A stretch of 20,517 nt of DNA from CAZFAT01 sp964517075 (lineage in GTDB: Bacteria; Acidobacteriota; Vicinamibacteria; Vicinamibacterales; SCN-69-37). The position numbers and the translations under genes are program-made. Of this stretch, positions 1 through 7,180 are shown in pieces (within the stretch, counting starts at the first letter, position 1; each line of letters starts with the position of its first letter). The notes below the pieces were generated by a model that saw only the letters and a program-made list of their open reading frames with translations, searched no databases and was not told where the DNA came from. Where the stretch lies: contig CAZFAT010000292.1 of assembly GCA_964517075.1 (NCBI GenBank), positions 1 through 20,517 of the forward strand. The letters are read 5' to 3'.

Positions 1-490
1 TGCTGGAGCGCGGGCGCGGAGGCGGCGCGTCGGCAAAGTTCGACGTCCTGCTCCCGAGGCTACGTGAGGTGATCGAGGAGGGCCACAAGGCCCTGGTGTT
101 CTCACAATTCACGACGCTGCTGGGGCTGCTGCGGAAGGAGCTCGACGCCTCGGCCCTGCGATACGAGTACCTGGACGGCCGGACGCGGGACCGGCAGGCG
201 CGCGTGGAGCGGTTCCAGACCGATCCCGCGACCTCACGGCTGCCGAGTACGTGTTCCTCCTCGACCCCTGGTGGAACCCGGCGGTCGAAGCCCAGGCGAT
301 GGATCGCGCGCACCGCATCGGGCAGACACGCGAGGTGTTTGCTTACCGGCTGATTGCCCGCGATACCGTCGAAGAGAAAGTGCTGGCGTTGCAGCAGACG
401 AAGCGGGCGCTGGCCGACGCCGTGCTCGGCACGAGCGCGGTCGGCTTGCGCGATCTCCGGGCCGAGGACCTCGAGCTGCTGCTCTCGTAG
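1..490 (+). pseudogene. SNF2-family helicase C-terminal part, frame-disrupted, cut by window edge
   Basis: This is the C-terminal RecA-like lobe of a SNF2/Rad54-type DNA-dependent ATPase, a family that remodels protein-DNA complexes. The first part reads from base 3 and contains KALVFSQFT (helicase motif IV region) followed by YEYLDGRTRDRQARVERF. The frame then changes near base 235-242. The second part contains AEYVFLLDPWWNPAVEAQA and DRAHRIGQTR (motif VI), and ends LELLLS at a TAG at 488-490. Between them the expected motif V segment of the SLKAGGxGLNLT type, about 13-15 residues, is missing, and the first frame runs out of frame to a stop at 351-353. So the gene has a deletion that is not a multiple of three, or the assembly has an error here. 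The 5' end lies outside the window. It converges on fabH with only 7 bases between the stop codons. Family assignment is firm; inactivity is inferred. Confidence 0.8.
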
Positions 491-497
491 CGCGTGC

Positions 498-1499
498 TCA
501 GAGGCTCCAGCGCAACAGCACCGACCCGACCGTGAACCCCGCGCCCACCGACGCCAACAAGACCAGGTTGCCGGTCCTGAGGTGCCCCTCCCGGCGCGCA
601 TCGGCGAGCGCCAGCGGGATGGTTCCTGCCGTCGTGTTGCCATACCGCTCGAGATTGATGACGACCTTGTCCGGCCCGAGCCCCAGCCGTTCGGCGGTGG
701 CCTCGATGATCCGGCGGTTGGCCTGGTGCGAGACGTACAGATCGAGATCGGCGCCGGTCAGCCCGTTGCGATCGAGCAGCCGCAGCGCAATCTCCTGGTT
801 CTTCTTGACGGCAAACTTGAAGACCGTCTGTCCGTCCTGCTTCACGTAGTGCTGGCGCCGATCGACGGTTTCGTGCGAGGCCGGCATCCGGCTGCCGCCC
901 GCGGGCATGCACAACGCCGGGCCGCCCCTGCCGTCAATCTCATGCGTGAAGTCGATGATACCGGGTTCGTCGGCATCGGCTGGCGAGAGCACCACGGCAC
1001 CGGCGCCGTCACCGAACAGGATGCACGTCGAGCGATCGGTGTAGTCGATGATGCTCGACATGACGTCGGCGCCGACCACAAGCGCATGCTCCACAGTGCC
1101 GGTCGCAACCATCGACCAGCCGACGCTGAGCGAATAGGTGAATCCCGAACAGGCGGCGCCCAGATCGAAGCCCCAGGCCCTCGACGCGCCGATGCGCGCC
1201 TGCAGCAGGCACGCGGTGCTCGGGAAGATGGTGTCGGGCGTCGTCGTGCCCACCACGATGAACCCGATGTCGTCCGGCGTCAGCCCGGCTTCCGCGATCG
1301 CTTCCCGGGCCGCTGGCTCGGCGATATCCGACGTCGCCATGCCCGGTTCCACAATGTGTCGCTCGCGAATACCCGTGCGCTGCAGGATCCACGCGTCGGT
1401 GGTGTCCACCATCCGTTCGAGATCCGCATTGGTCAGCACATGCGGAGGCACGTAGGTGCCCAGCCCCGCAATCTTCACCCGACGCATTGCCTTCACCAC
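498..1499 (-). CDS. fabH: beta-ketoacyl-ACP synthase III (FabH)
   Basis: FabH condenses acetyl-CoA (or another short acyl-CoA) with malonyl-ACP to start type II fatty-acid synthesis in the cytoplasm. The 333-residue product is of normal length. Numbered from the first GTG, the active-site Cys117 lies in LGAACSGF, His258 in SHQAN and Asn288 in YGNTTAG, giving the complete Cys-His-Asn triad of the thiolase fold. The GTG at 1497-1499 is chosen because GGAAGGG lies 7 bases upstream inside ruvB. A GTG at 1494-1496 would give a GTGA overlap with the ruvB stop, and the ATG at 1485-1487 would give a more typical N-terminus (MRRVKIAGLG). It is the last gene of the yebC-ruvCAB run and is probably cotranscribed with it. 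Substrate chain preference cannot be read from the sequence. Confidence 0.95.
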   Translation of the reverse strand: MVKAMRRVKIAGLGTYVPPHVLTNADLERMVDTTDAWILQRTGIRERHIVEPGMATSDIAEPAAREAIAEAGLTPDDIGFIVVGTTTPDTIFPSTACLLQARIGASRAWGFDLGAACSGFTYSLSVGWSMVATGTVEHALVVGADVMSSIIDYTDRSTCILFGDGAGAVVLSPADADEPGIIDFTHEIDGRGGPALCMPAGGSRMPASHETVDRRQHYVKQDGQTVFKFAVKKNQEIALRLLDRNGLTGADLDLYVSHQANRRIIEATAERLGLGPDKVVINLERYGNTTAGTIPLALADARREGHLRTGNLVLLASVGAGFTVGSVLLRWSL

Positions 1500-2509
1500 A
1501 GACGATCCCTTCCCGGCGCCATCAGGCCAAAGTACTCATAGGCACGAGCGGTCGCCACGCGGCCCCGCGGTGTGCGATCGATGAAGCCGATCTGAATCAG
1601 ATACGGCTCGTGAATGTCCTCGATGGCGTCTTTCTCCTCGCCAATCGCGGCCGCCAGGCTGTTGAGGCCGACCGGACCGCCGCCGAACTTGTCGATGATC
1701 GTCCGCAGCAGCCGCCGGTCCGACTCGTCGAGGCCGTGAACGTCCACCTCGAGCAATTCCAGCGCCTGGCGGCAGACGTCCGCGGTCACCCGGCCGTCGG
1801 CCCGCACCTCCGCGAAGTCCCGGGACCGTCGCAGCAGCCGGTTCGCAATTCGCGGCGTCCCGCGCGACCGCCTGGCAATCTCGGCCGCCGCGTCCGGCTC
1901 GATGGAGACGCCGAGGATGCGCGCCGAGCGGGTCACGATCGTGATGAGGTCGGCATCGGCATAGAAATCCAGGCGATGGACGATGCCAAAGCGCGACCGG
2001 AGCGGTGCGGTCAGGAGACCCGCACGTGTCGTCGCCCCGATGAGGGTGAACGGCTGAAGCGGCACCTTGACGGACCGGGCACCAGGTCCCTGTCCGATGA
2101 CAATGTCGAGCTCGAAGTCCTCGAGGGCAGGATAGAGAATCTCCTCGATGGCGGGGGCCATGCGATGGATTTCGTCAATGAACAGCACCTCGCGCTCCTT
2201 CAGGTTCGTGAGGATGGCGGCGAGGTCGCCCGGCTTCTCGAGCACCGGACCTGAAGTCGCGCGGACCGCCACCTCGAGTTCATTCCCAATCACGTAGGCG
2301 AGCGTGGTCTTGCCCAGCCCGGGCGGACCGTACAGCAGCACGTGATCGAGCGCCTCGCGGCGCTGCCGGGCCGCGGCAATGGACACCTGCAGGTTCTCCC
2401 GCACCCGCTCCTGACCGATGTAATCGTCCAGCGTGCGCGGACGCAGCCCGGTTTCGTACTGGGCGTCGTCATCGACACGTGAAGCGTTGACGAGGCGGGG
2501 ATCAGGCAC
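1493..2509 (-). CDS. ruvB: Holliday junction branch-migration ATPase RuvB
   Basis: RuvB is the hexameric AAA+ motor that, held on the junction by RuvA, pumps DNA arms during branch migration in recombination and fork repair. At 338 residues the length is standard. Walker A is GPPGLGKTT at residues 61-69 and Walker B is LFIDEIH with Asp112-Glu113. Sensor 1 is GATTRAG near 158-164, and the arginine-finger motif RSRFG is at 171-175. The C-terminal winged-helix domain contains GLNSLAAAIGEE and ends RVATARAYEYFGL, typical of the family. The start is GTG at 2507-2509, 6 bases after the ruvA stop. It sits between ruvA and fabH in the same direction, so coexpression with RuvA and RuvC is expected. 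Confidence 0.97.
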   Translation of the reverse strand: MPDPRLVNASRVDDDAQYETGLRPRTLDDYIGQERVRENLQVSIAAARQRREALDHVLLYGPPGLGKTTLAYVIGNELEVAVRATSGPVLEKPGDLAAILTNLKEREVLFIDEIHRMAPAIEEILYPALEDFELDIVIGQGPGARSVKVPLQPFTLIGATTRAGLLTAPLRSRFGIVHRLDFYADADLITIVTRSARILGVSIEPDAAAEIARRSRGTPRIANRLLRRSRDFAEVRADGRVTADVCRQALELLEVDVHGLDESDRRLLRTIIDKFGGGPVGLNSLAAAIGEEKDAIEDIHEPYLIQIGFIDRTPRGRVATARAYEYFGLMAPGRDRLW

Positions 2510-2515
2510 GAGGAC

Positions 2516-3112
2516 TCATCCCGCCAGCGCCTTCAGCACCAGCCGGAGCACGCCCTCGAAGTCGCGATCCCCGTGGCTGCGCAGGACCTTGTTCACCGCC
2601 GCCTCGGCGGCGCCGCGCTGATAGCCGAGGTTCGAAAGGGCCGACAGGACGTCCTCGCGGACACCGGCAGCCGGCGAGGCGGATGGGCCGGTCGAGGGAT
2701 CCGCGGGCGCCTCGGGCAGCCGGTCCTTGAGTTCGACCACCAGGCGCTCGGCCGTCCTGCGGCCGACCCCCGGGATTCGCGTCAGGCGCCCGAGGTCGGC
2801 CTGCCGCACGGCGTGCACCAGATCCGACGGCTCGATGCCCGACAGGACGGCGAGCGCGACCTTCGGACCGATACCACTGACGGCAATCAGCCGCTCGAAC
2901 AAGGCAATCTCGAGGGGCGTGGCGAATCCGAACAGCTGGATGGCACTGTCGCGGACGTGGGTGTGGATGCGAAGAGCGACCGGAGACCCCGGATCGCCGA
3001 GACTGTAGAACGTGGAGAGCGGAACGAACACCTCGTATCCGACGCCGCCCACATCGATGACGAGCCGCTGCACCTGCTTGTCGAGCAGTGCGCCGCTCAG
3101 GTGCGCAATCAC
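2516..3112 (-). CDS. ruvA: Holliday junction-binding protein RuvA
   Basis: RuvA tetramers bind the four-way junction and load RuvB. The 198-residue length matches the family (E. coli 203). The N-terminal OB-fold begins MIAHLSGALLDK. Two helix-hairpin-helix DNA-binding motifs follow, around LIAVSGIGPKVALAVL and LTRIPGVGRRTAERLV. A proline-rich linker then leads to the C-terminal domain (VLSALSNLGYQRGAAEAAV), which contacts RuvB. The GTG start at 3110-3112 overlaps the ruvC TGA as GTGA, implying translational coupling. No convincing Shine-Dalgarno precedes it, which fits coupled re-initiation. Confidence 0.96.
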   Translation of the reverse strand: MIAHLSGALLDKQVQRLVIDVGGVGYEVFVPLSTFYSLGDPGSPVALRIHTHVRDSAIQLFGFATPLEIALFERLIAVSGIGPKVALAVLSGIEPSDLVHAVRQADLGRLTRIPGVGRRTAERLVVELKDRLPEAPADPSTGPSASPAAGVREDVLSALSNLGYQRGAAEAAVNKVLRSHGDRDFEGVLRLVLKALAG

Positions 3113-3672
3113 GGCAACGGGCGCCTGGTCACGGCGCCGATCTTCACATGGCGCCAGCTCCGTTCATGGCGCGGCGCCCGGCGGCCCGGCGCCGCCAACG
3201 CTCCGCCAGAGGTGTGGGCGTGACAAATCGCGACGGCCAGGGCGTCTGACGCGTCGTGCGGCGTTGGGGCCATCTCGAGGCCGAGGAGGAGTTGCACCAT
3301 GTGCTGGACCTGCCCCTTTTCCGCGCGGCCGTAACCCACGACGGCAAGCTTGATCTCGGCGGGGGAGTACTCGACGACCGGGAAGCCGGCCTCGACGGCT
3401 GCGAGGATCGCGACGCCGCGCGCGTGGCCCAACGTCAGCGCGCTCCGGACGTTCTTCGCATGAAAGAGATTTTCGACGGCCACGCAGGCCGGCGCCGCCT
3501 CGCGCAGCAGGTCGGCCAGGCCGTCATGAATGGCCCGAAGGCGCTCCGGCAACGTGGCCCTTGGGCCCGGCGTCAGCGCGCCGCACGTCACCAGCCTGTG
3601 ACGGGTGCCGTCAGTGTCGACGCACCCGTAACCCGTACGGACCGATCCCGGATCGATCCCGAACACTCTCAC
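3109..3672 (-). CDS. ruvC: Holliday junction resolvase RuvC
   Basis: RuvC is the dimeric Mg-dependent endonuclease that cuts Holliday junctions symmetrically. The 187-residue product starts VRVFGIDPGS, and all four acidic catalytic residues of the RNase H-like fold are present: Asp7 in GIDPGS, Glu67 in VAVENLF, and Asp140 and Asp143 in PHDASDALA. The start is GTG at 3670-3672, overlapping the yebC TGA as GTGA. An upstream extension of the frame is open only because it runs antisense-like through yebC in another frame, so I exclude it. The C-terminal tail beyond the last catalytic Asp is about 44 residues and basic, somewhat longer than usual. It is coupled at both ends, to yebC upstream and ruvA downstream. 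Confidence 0.95.
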   Translation of the reverse strand: MRVFGIDPGSVRTGYGCVDTDGTRHRLVTCGALTPGPRATLPERLRAIHDGLADLLREAAPACVAVENLFHAKNVRSALTLGHARGVAILAAVEAGFPVVEYSPAEIKLAVVGYGRAEKGQVQHMVQLLLGLEMAPTPHDASDALAVAICHAHTSGGALAAPGRRAPRHERSWRHVKIGAVTRRPLP

Positions 3673-4418
3673 GCCAGGGAGGCCTCGATTTCCTTCTCCT
3701 CTACGTCGAAGTTCGACCAGACGTTGCGCGTGTCGTCGTTGTCTTCGAGGGCCTCCATGAGCTTCAGCATCTGCTGGGCGCTCCGGCCCTCCAGCTTGAC
3801 GTAGTTCTGGGGAATCATCGCAATTTCGGCCGTGTCGGGCTCGAGGCCGAGCGCCTTGACCGCATCGAGGACGGCCTGGTGCACATCGGGTGGCGAGACG
3901 ATCTCCCAGGCACTGCCATCGTCGCGCATGTCGTCGGCGCCGGCTTCGAGCACGGTCGCCATCAGGGCATCTTCCGACGCCTTGTCCTTGCTGACGACGA
4001 GGTGGCCCTTCTTCTCGAACATCCACGCCACGCTGTTGGCTTCGCCGAGGTTCCCGCCGTGCTTGGAAAAGGTATGCCGGATTTCACCGACCGTCCGGTT
4101 GCGGTTGTCGGTCAGAGTGTCGACGAGAATCGCGACCCCTCCAGGGCCGTAGCCCTCGTAGGTGACCTCCTCGTAGTTGACCCCCGCCTCCTCACCGGTG
4201 CCGCGCCGGATGGCGCGCTTGATGTTCTCGGCTGGCATGTTGGCCTGCTTCGCGTCGGCCACGACCGTCCGCAGCCGCGGATTCATGTCGGGGTCTCCGC
4301 CGCCATGGCGCGCCGCAATGGTCAGCTCCTTGATGATCCGGGTGAAGATGCGCCCGCGCTTCGCGTCGGCGGCGCCTTTCTTGTGCTTGATCGTGTGCCA
4401 CTTGGAATGGCCGGACAT
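3669..4418 (-). CDS. yebC: YebC/PmpR family protein
   Basis: This is a YebC-family protein, 249 residues, opening with the family hallmark MSGHSKWHTIKHKKGAADAK. Other conserved stretches are ARHGGGDPDMNPRLR, NMPAENIKRAI and YEGYGPGGVAILV. The family was first described as transcription regulators; more recent work links it to translation through difficult sequences such as polyproline tracts. Which role applies here cannot be read from the sequence. It heads the ruvCAB-fabH operon, a common arrangement in many phyla. The ATG at 4416-4418 is preceded by a clear Shine-Dalgarno (GAGGAAG), and an extended -10 element lies about 47 bases upstream. Confidence 0.95.
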   Translation of the reverse strand: MSGHSKWHTIKHKKGAADAKRGRIFTRIIKELTIAARHGGGDPDMNPRLRTVVADAKQANMPAENIKRAIRRGTGEEAGVNYEEVTYEGYGPGGVAILVDTLTDNRNRTVGEIRHTFSKHGGNLGEANSVAWMFEKKGHLVVSKDKASEDALMATVLEAGADDMRDDGSAWEIVSPPDVHQAVLDAVKALGLEPDTAEIAMIPQNYVKLEGRSAQQMLKLMEALEDNDDTRNVWSNFDVEEKEIEASLA

Positions 4419-4464
4419 GGCTTCCTCTGCTGGTTCTGTCGAAACGACGGGATGCGGACCCGAA

Positions 4465-4473
4465 ATGTTAGCA
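4465..4473 (-). promoter_or_regulatory. Candidate extended -10 promoter for yebC-ruvCAB-fabH
   Basis: On the minus strand TGC immediately precedes TAACAT, matching the extended -10 form TGnTAnnnT. The predicted transcription start would lie near 4458, giving a leader of about 40 bases that ends in the yebC Shine-Dalgarno. No recognisable -35 hexamer lies 16-18 bases upstream, which extended -10 promoters tolerate. This is inferred from the sequence pattern alone. Confidence 0.4.
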
Positions 4474-4484
4474 CGCCCCCAAGC

Positions 4485-5258
4485 TCATCTCTTCCTCGCG
4501 AGGATGAGCCACGTCTCGGAGGCGGCCTCCAGCGGGCCACCACGATAGTCACCGAGGACGGCCTCGGCCAGCAGCCCGACACCGGCCAGCCTGCGCACCA
4601 GTTCCCGCACGTCCACGGTGCGAAACGTCAGCGAGAATGACTGCCGCTCGGCGCGCCCGCCACGGCGGACGACAAACTCTTCGACAAATGTCGTCACCCG
4701 CCGGCGTGGGTCCTGCCGCACCGTCTCGACGAGCGCTATCGTCCGGCCGCCGGCGGCCCGACCGCGGAGCCGGACCCTCCGGTGATATTCCTTCCACGCG
4801 GGCAGTTCGGGAACGAGATCGATCCCGGCGAGCCCGCCCGGACGAAGGACGCGCGAGATCTCCAGGAGCGCGCGGTCGAGATCGACATCGCTCAGCAACG
4901 ACTGCAGCATCCCGTAGGGCGCGATGACGACGCCGAACGCGGAGGTGGCACACGGCAACGCCGTGATGTCGCCCCGGACGAGGCCCGGTCGCGCGGCGGC
5001 ACGCTGACGAGCACGGCGAGCGCGCGCGCGGGCGAGCATCGCCGACGACCGATCGACGCCGACGACCGGGCCGGCCACGCGGGCGAGCGGAAAGAGGAGC
5101 CGGCCGGTGCCGCATCCCAGTTCGAGGACGGGGCCGGCCTCGCGGGTCGCGACGCGGCGCCAGAACGTCACGTCGCGCCGCCCGAAGGTGCGGGCGTTCT
5201 CCCAGTCGTAGAACCGGGCATAGGCGTCCCAGCCCGACCAGCCGCGGGCCCGCGTCAA
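4485..5258 (-). CDS. class I SAM-dependent methyltransferase
   Basis: This 257-residue protein has a Rossmann-type SAM-binding fold: motif I is VLELGCGTGR at residues 44-53, an acidic residue follows in VVGVDRS near 69, and motif IV/post-I elements are near APYGML and VLRPGG. The C-terminal half (VETVRQDPRRR, then LTFRTVDVRELVRRLAGVG) resembles small-molecule methyltransferases of the Methyltransf_25/11 type. The substrate is unknown. The start is a TTG at 5256-5258 that overlaps the upstream gene's TGA as TTGA. A longer frame opens far upstream but lies inside the membrane-protein gene, so the coupled TTG is preferred. Coupling suggests it acts with the membrane protein encoded just upstream. 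The N-terminal half is very rich in Arg and Ala, which reflects base composition. Confidence 0.8.
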   Translation of the reverse strand: MTRARGWSGWDAYARFYDWENARTFGRRDVTFWRRVATREAGPVLELGCGTGRLLFPLARVAGPVVGVDRSSAMLARARARRARQRAAARPGLVRGDITALPCATSAFGVVIAPYGMLQSLLSDVDLDRALLEISRVLRPGGLAGIDLVPELPAWKEYHRRVRLRGRAAGGRTIALVETVRQDPRRRVTTFVEEFVVRRGGRAERQSFSLTFRTVDVRELVRRLAGVGLLAEAVLGDYRGGPLEAASETWLILARKR

Positions 5259-6004
5259 TCCACCACCATGGACTCGCCGGGCAGGATGGGGCGGGTGCGA
5301 GGCAGCAGGCCGCGGCGAGCCAGGTCGCCCACGAGAGCCAGCACGCCCCAATAGACCGCCAGCTTGACGAGGTCCGAAGGGCGAGTGGCGGGCAGCGTCT
5401 TCCAGAGCAGCCACAGCAGCGGCTGCGCGATCGTCACGGCCCAGACCGCGCCGTAGAACCACCGCCGCTCGTATCGCTCGCCGATCACGGAGGCCCGCGC
5501 CCGCGGCCATCCCCCGAGCACACCGACGAGCAGACAGACTGCCGCCAGCGGGAAATAGGCCACGTCATAGAGCGCGCGCAGGCGCCACTGCCCGGATATG
5601 ACCGCATCGACCAGACCCGCGGAATTGAGCACGGCGTAGACGACGATCTCCGTCCAGGCCAGGGTGTAGAAAACGCGGCGATGGAGCGGGTTCGGGCCAT
5701 CCTCGTTGTACTTGAGGATGTACGGCCGGGCTTCGGTGCCGGGCAGCCGGCCGAAATAGCCGAACAGTCCGGTCACGGCCATCGCGGTGAACAGCCAGGA
5801 CCAGGTGCGCAGATCCGGCCCATGCGCGAAGAGGTTGAAGGTCAGCGGGCCGGGCGCGATGAACATCACAAACACCCAGATCGGCCAGTGCGCCACCCGG
5901 TAGTGAAGCTTGTTGCGGGTCCGCAGCGGCCGATCGCTGGCGAGTTCCACCCACTCGGCCTGGCCGTGGCGTTGCTTGTAGACCGGCGGCAGCAGAGTCG
6001 GCAC
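5255..6004 (-). CDS. six-helix integral membrane protein of unknown function
   Basis: I do not recognise this family. The 249-residue product has a roughly 38-residue cytoplasmic-type N-terminus rich in Arg and Lys. About six hydrophobic segments follow, at residues 40-60, 68-86, 111-135, 148-166, 182-201 and 211-229. Conserved-looking polar features include RLPGTEARPYILKYNEDGPNPLHRRV between helices 2 and 3, and WPRARASVIGERYERR between 4 and 5. The likely start is GTG at 6002-6004. A GTG at 6038-6040 would add 12 residues but has no Shine-Dalgarno, and a TAGAAT box sits 7 bases before the chosen start. The gene is divergent from the tRNA-modifying gene at 6074 and coupled to the methyltransferase downstream. 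No catalytic motif is visible. Confidence 0.7.
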   Translation of the reverse strand: MPTLLPPVYKQRHGQAEWVELASDRPLRTRNKLHYRVAHWPIWVFVMFIAPGPLTFNLFAHGPDLRTWSWLFTAMAVTGLFGYFGRLPGTEARPYILKYNEDGPNPLHRRVFYTLAWTEIVVYAVLNSAGLVDAVISGQWRLRALYDVAYFPLAAVCLLVGVLGGWPRARASVIGERYERRWFYGAVWAVTIAQPLLWLLWKTLPATRPSDLVKLAVYWGVLALVGDLARRGLLPRTRPILPGESMVVD

Positions 6005-6011
6005 GGCGCCT

Positions 6012-6017
6012 ATTCTA
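6012..6017 (-). promoter_or_regulatory. TAGAAT -10 box, possible leaderless promoter
   Basis: TAGAAT on the minus strand lies 7 bases before the GTG at 6004, so transcription would begin at or next to the start codon. No Shine-Dalgarno and no good -35 are visible. It is part of a recurring arrangement in this window. Confidence 0.35.
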
Positions 6018-6061
6018 GAAGGAGGCCCGATTTCGCGCACCGCTGCGGGCGCACGGTCCGG

Positions 6062-6067
6062 TAGGAT
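6062..6067 (+). promoter_or_regulatory. TAGGAT -10 box, possible leaderless promoter of dus
   Basis: TAGGAT lies 6 bases before the GTG start at 6074. The AGGA inside it could instead act as a weak Shine-Dalgarno if transcription starts further upstream, and the sequence alone cannot decide. No -35 hexamer is seen at normal spacing. Confidence 0.35.
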
Positions 6068-6073
6068 CTGGCC

Positions 6074-7180
6074 GTGTCACTGTCCGACAGCCTGCCCGGC
6101 GCGCTCGTTCTGGCGCCAATGACGAAGGGCTCGAATCTGCCCTATCGGCGGCTGTGCGTCGAACTGGGCGCGCGGGTGCTCGTGAGCGAAATGGTGGTGG
6201 CCCGGCGCCTGAAACAGCGCCGGCGCGGTGAGCTCGCCTTAGTACGGCGCGTGCCGGGCGAGCCCTGCTTCGGCGTCCAGCTCGCGGGCAACCAGCCGGA
6301 TGAGATGGCCTGGGCCGCGCAGTTCGTCGAAGCGCGCGGCGCGGATTTCGTGGACCTCAATCTGGGCTGCCCGATCGACCACTTCACCCGTCGCGGGCTT
6401 GGCGCGGCGCTCGCGCGGCAGCCGAACCGTGTCGCGCGGGTAGTCGCCGCCATCCGTCGAGCCGTGACGATTCCGGTCACCGTGAAGCTCCGTCTCGGCT
6501 GGAACGCGACGCACCGCAACTATCTGGAAGTGGCCCGGTCCGCCGTGGACGCGGGGGCGTCGGCCCTCACGGTGCACGGGCGGACGCGAGAGGCGCGGTA
6601 TCGCCACCCGGCCGACTGGGACGCCATCGCCGAGGTCGCCCGCGCCGTGTCCGTGCCGGTCATCGGCAACGGCGATCTGCTGCACGCTCACGAGGTGGAC
6701 CACCGGCTGGCGACGTCGGGCTGTGCCGCCGCGATGACCGCCCGCGGAGCGCTCATCAAACCCTGGATCTTCCGTGACCTCGCAGGGGGCGACACAGCCG
6801 TGTCCCCCGGCGACCGGCTGCGGATCTATCGGCGGTACGTGGCCCTCGCCTCGGAGCACTGGGGACGCCGGGCCGACCGGGAAACCGGCGAGGGACCGAT
6901 GCTCGACGACTACGGACGCGATCGACTGCGTGAGTTCCTGCGATGGCACGTCGGGTTCTGGGTGCGGTACGCTCCGCAGCGGCCCGACGGCACCTGGCCG
7001 TCCATGCAACAGCGGGAAGCTCGTCCCGTGGCCGATTCACCGCTCGAGGCCCTGCTGGCCCGGACCGACGACAGCGCGATCGACTACATCACCGATCGGC
7101 TTCTCGACGGCGGCGATCTCGATAACCCGCCTGAGCCCGGTGGCACGCACGACGATCCTGTCGTCGTCGAGGCGGGATGA
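6074..7180 (+). CDS. tRNA-dihydrouridine synthase, Dus3-like
   Basis: This FMN-dependent enzyme reduces a uridine in the tRNA body to dihydrouridine using NAD(P)H. The 368-residue product has a TIM barrel beginning LVLAPMTKGSNLPYRRLC. The conserved cysteine is Cys99 in DLNLGCPID. Phosphate and FMN-binding motifs are TVKLRLGW near 136-143, LTVHGRTREARY near 165-176 and VIGNGDLL near 196-203. RGALIKPWIF (224-233) and the helical C-terminal part with SEHWG, REFLRWHVGFWVRYAP and a C-terminal DYITDRLL resemble eukaryotic Dus3 more than E. coli DusA, DusB or DusC, so the target site may differ. The GTG at 6074 is the first start after the divergent promoter region. Its stop overlaps the receptor gene start as ATGA. 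Confidence 0.88.
   Translation: MSLSDSLPGALVLAPMTKGSNLPYRRLCVELGARVLVSEMVVARRLKQRRRGELALVRRVPGEPCFGVQLAGNQPDEMAWAAQFVEARGADFVDLNLGCPIDHFTRRGLGAALARQPNRVARVVAAIRRAVTIPVTVKLRLGWNATHRNYLEVARSAVDAGASALTVHGRTREARYRHPADWDAIAEVARAVSVPVIGNGDLLHAHEVDHRLATSGCAAAMTARGALIKPWIFRDLAGGDTAVSPGDRLRIYRRYVALASEHWGRRADRETGEGPMLDDYGRDRLREFLRWHVGFWVRYAPQRPDGTWPSMQQREARPVADSPLEALLARTDDSAIDYITDRLLDGGDLDNPPEPGGTHDDPVVVEAG

Noticed and set aside
354..1541. Long open frame on the plus strand opposite fabH
   Set aside because: Lies antisense to a gene with complete catalytic residues; low-complexity Arg/Ala-rich translation typical of shadow frames in GC-rich DNA.
3673..4026. Upstream extension of ruvC
   Set aside because: Out-of-frame reading of yebC; RuvC's conserved N-terminus begins exactly at the GTGA overlap.
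4483..4509. Inverted repeat GCTCAT...CCTCGCGAGG...ATGAGC at the end of the methyltransferase gene
   Set aside because: Needs a 5-base bulge, has no T-tract on either strand and overlaps coding sequence; not a convincing terminator.
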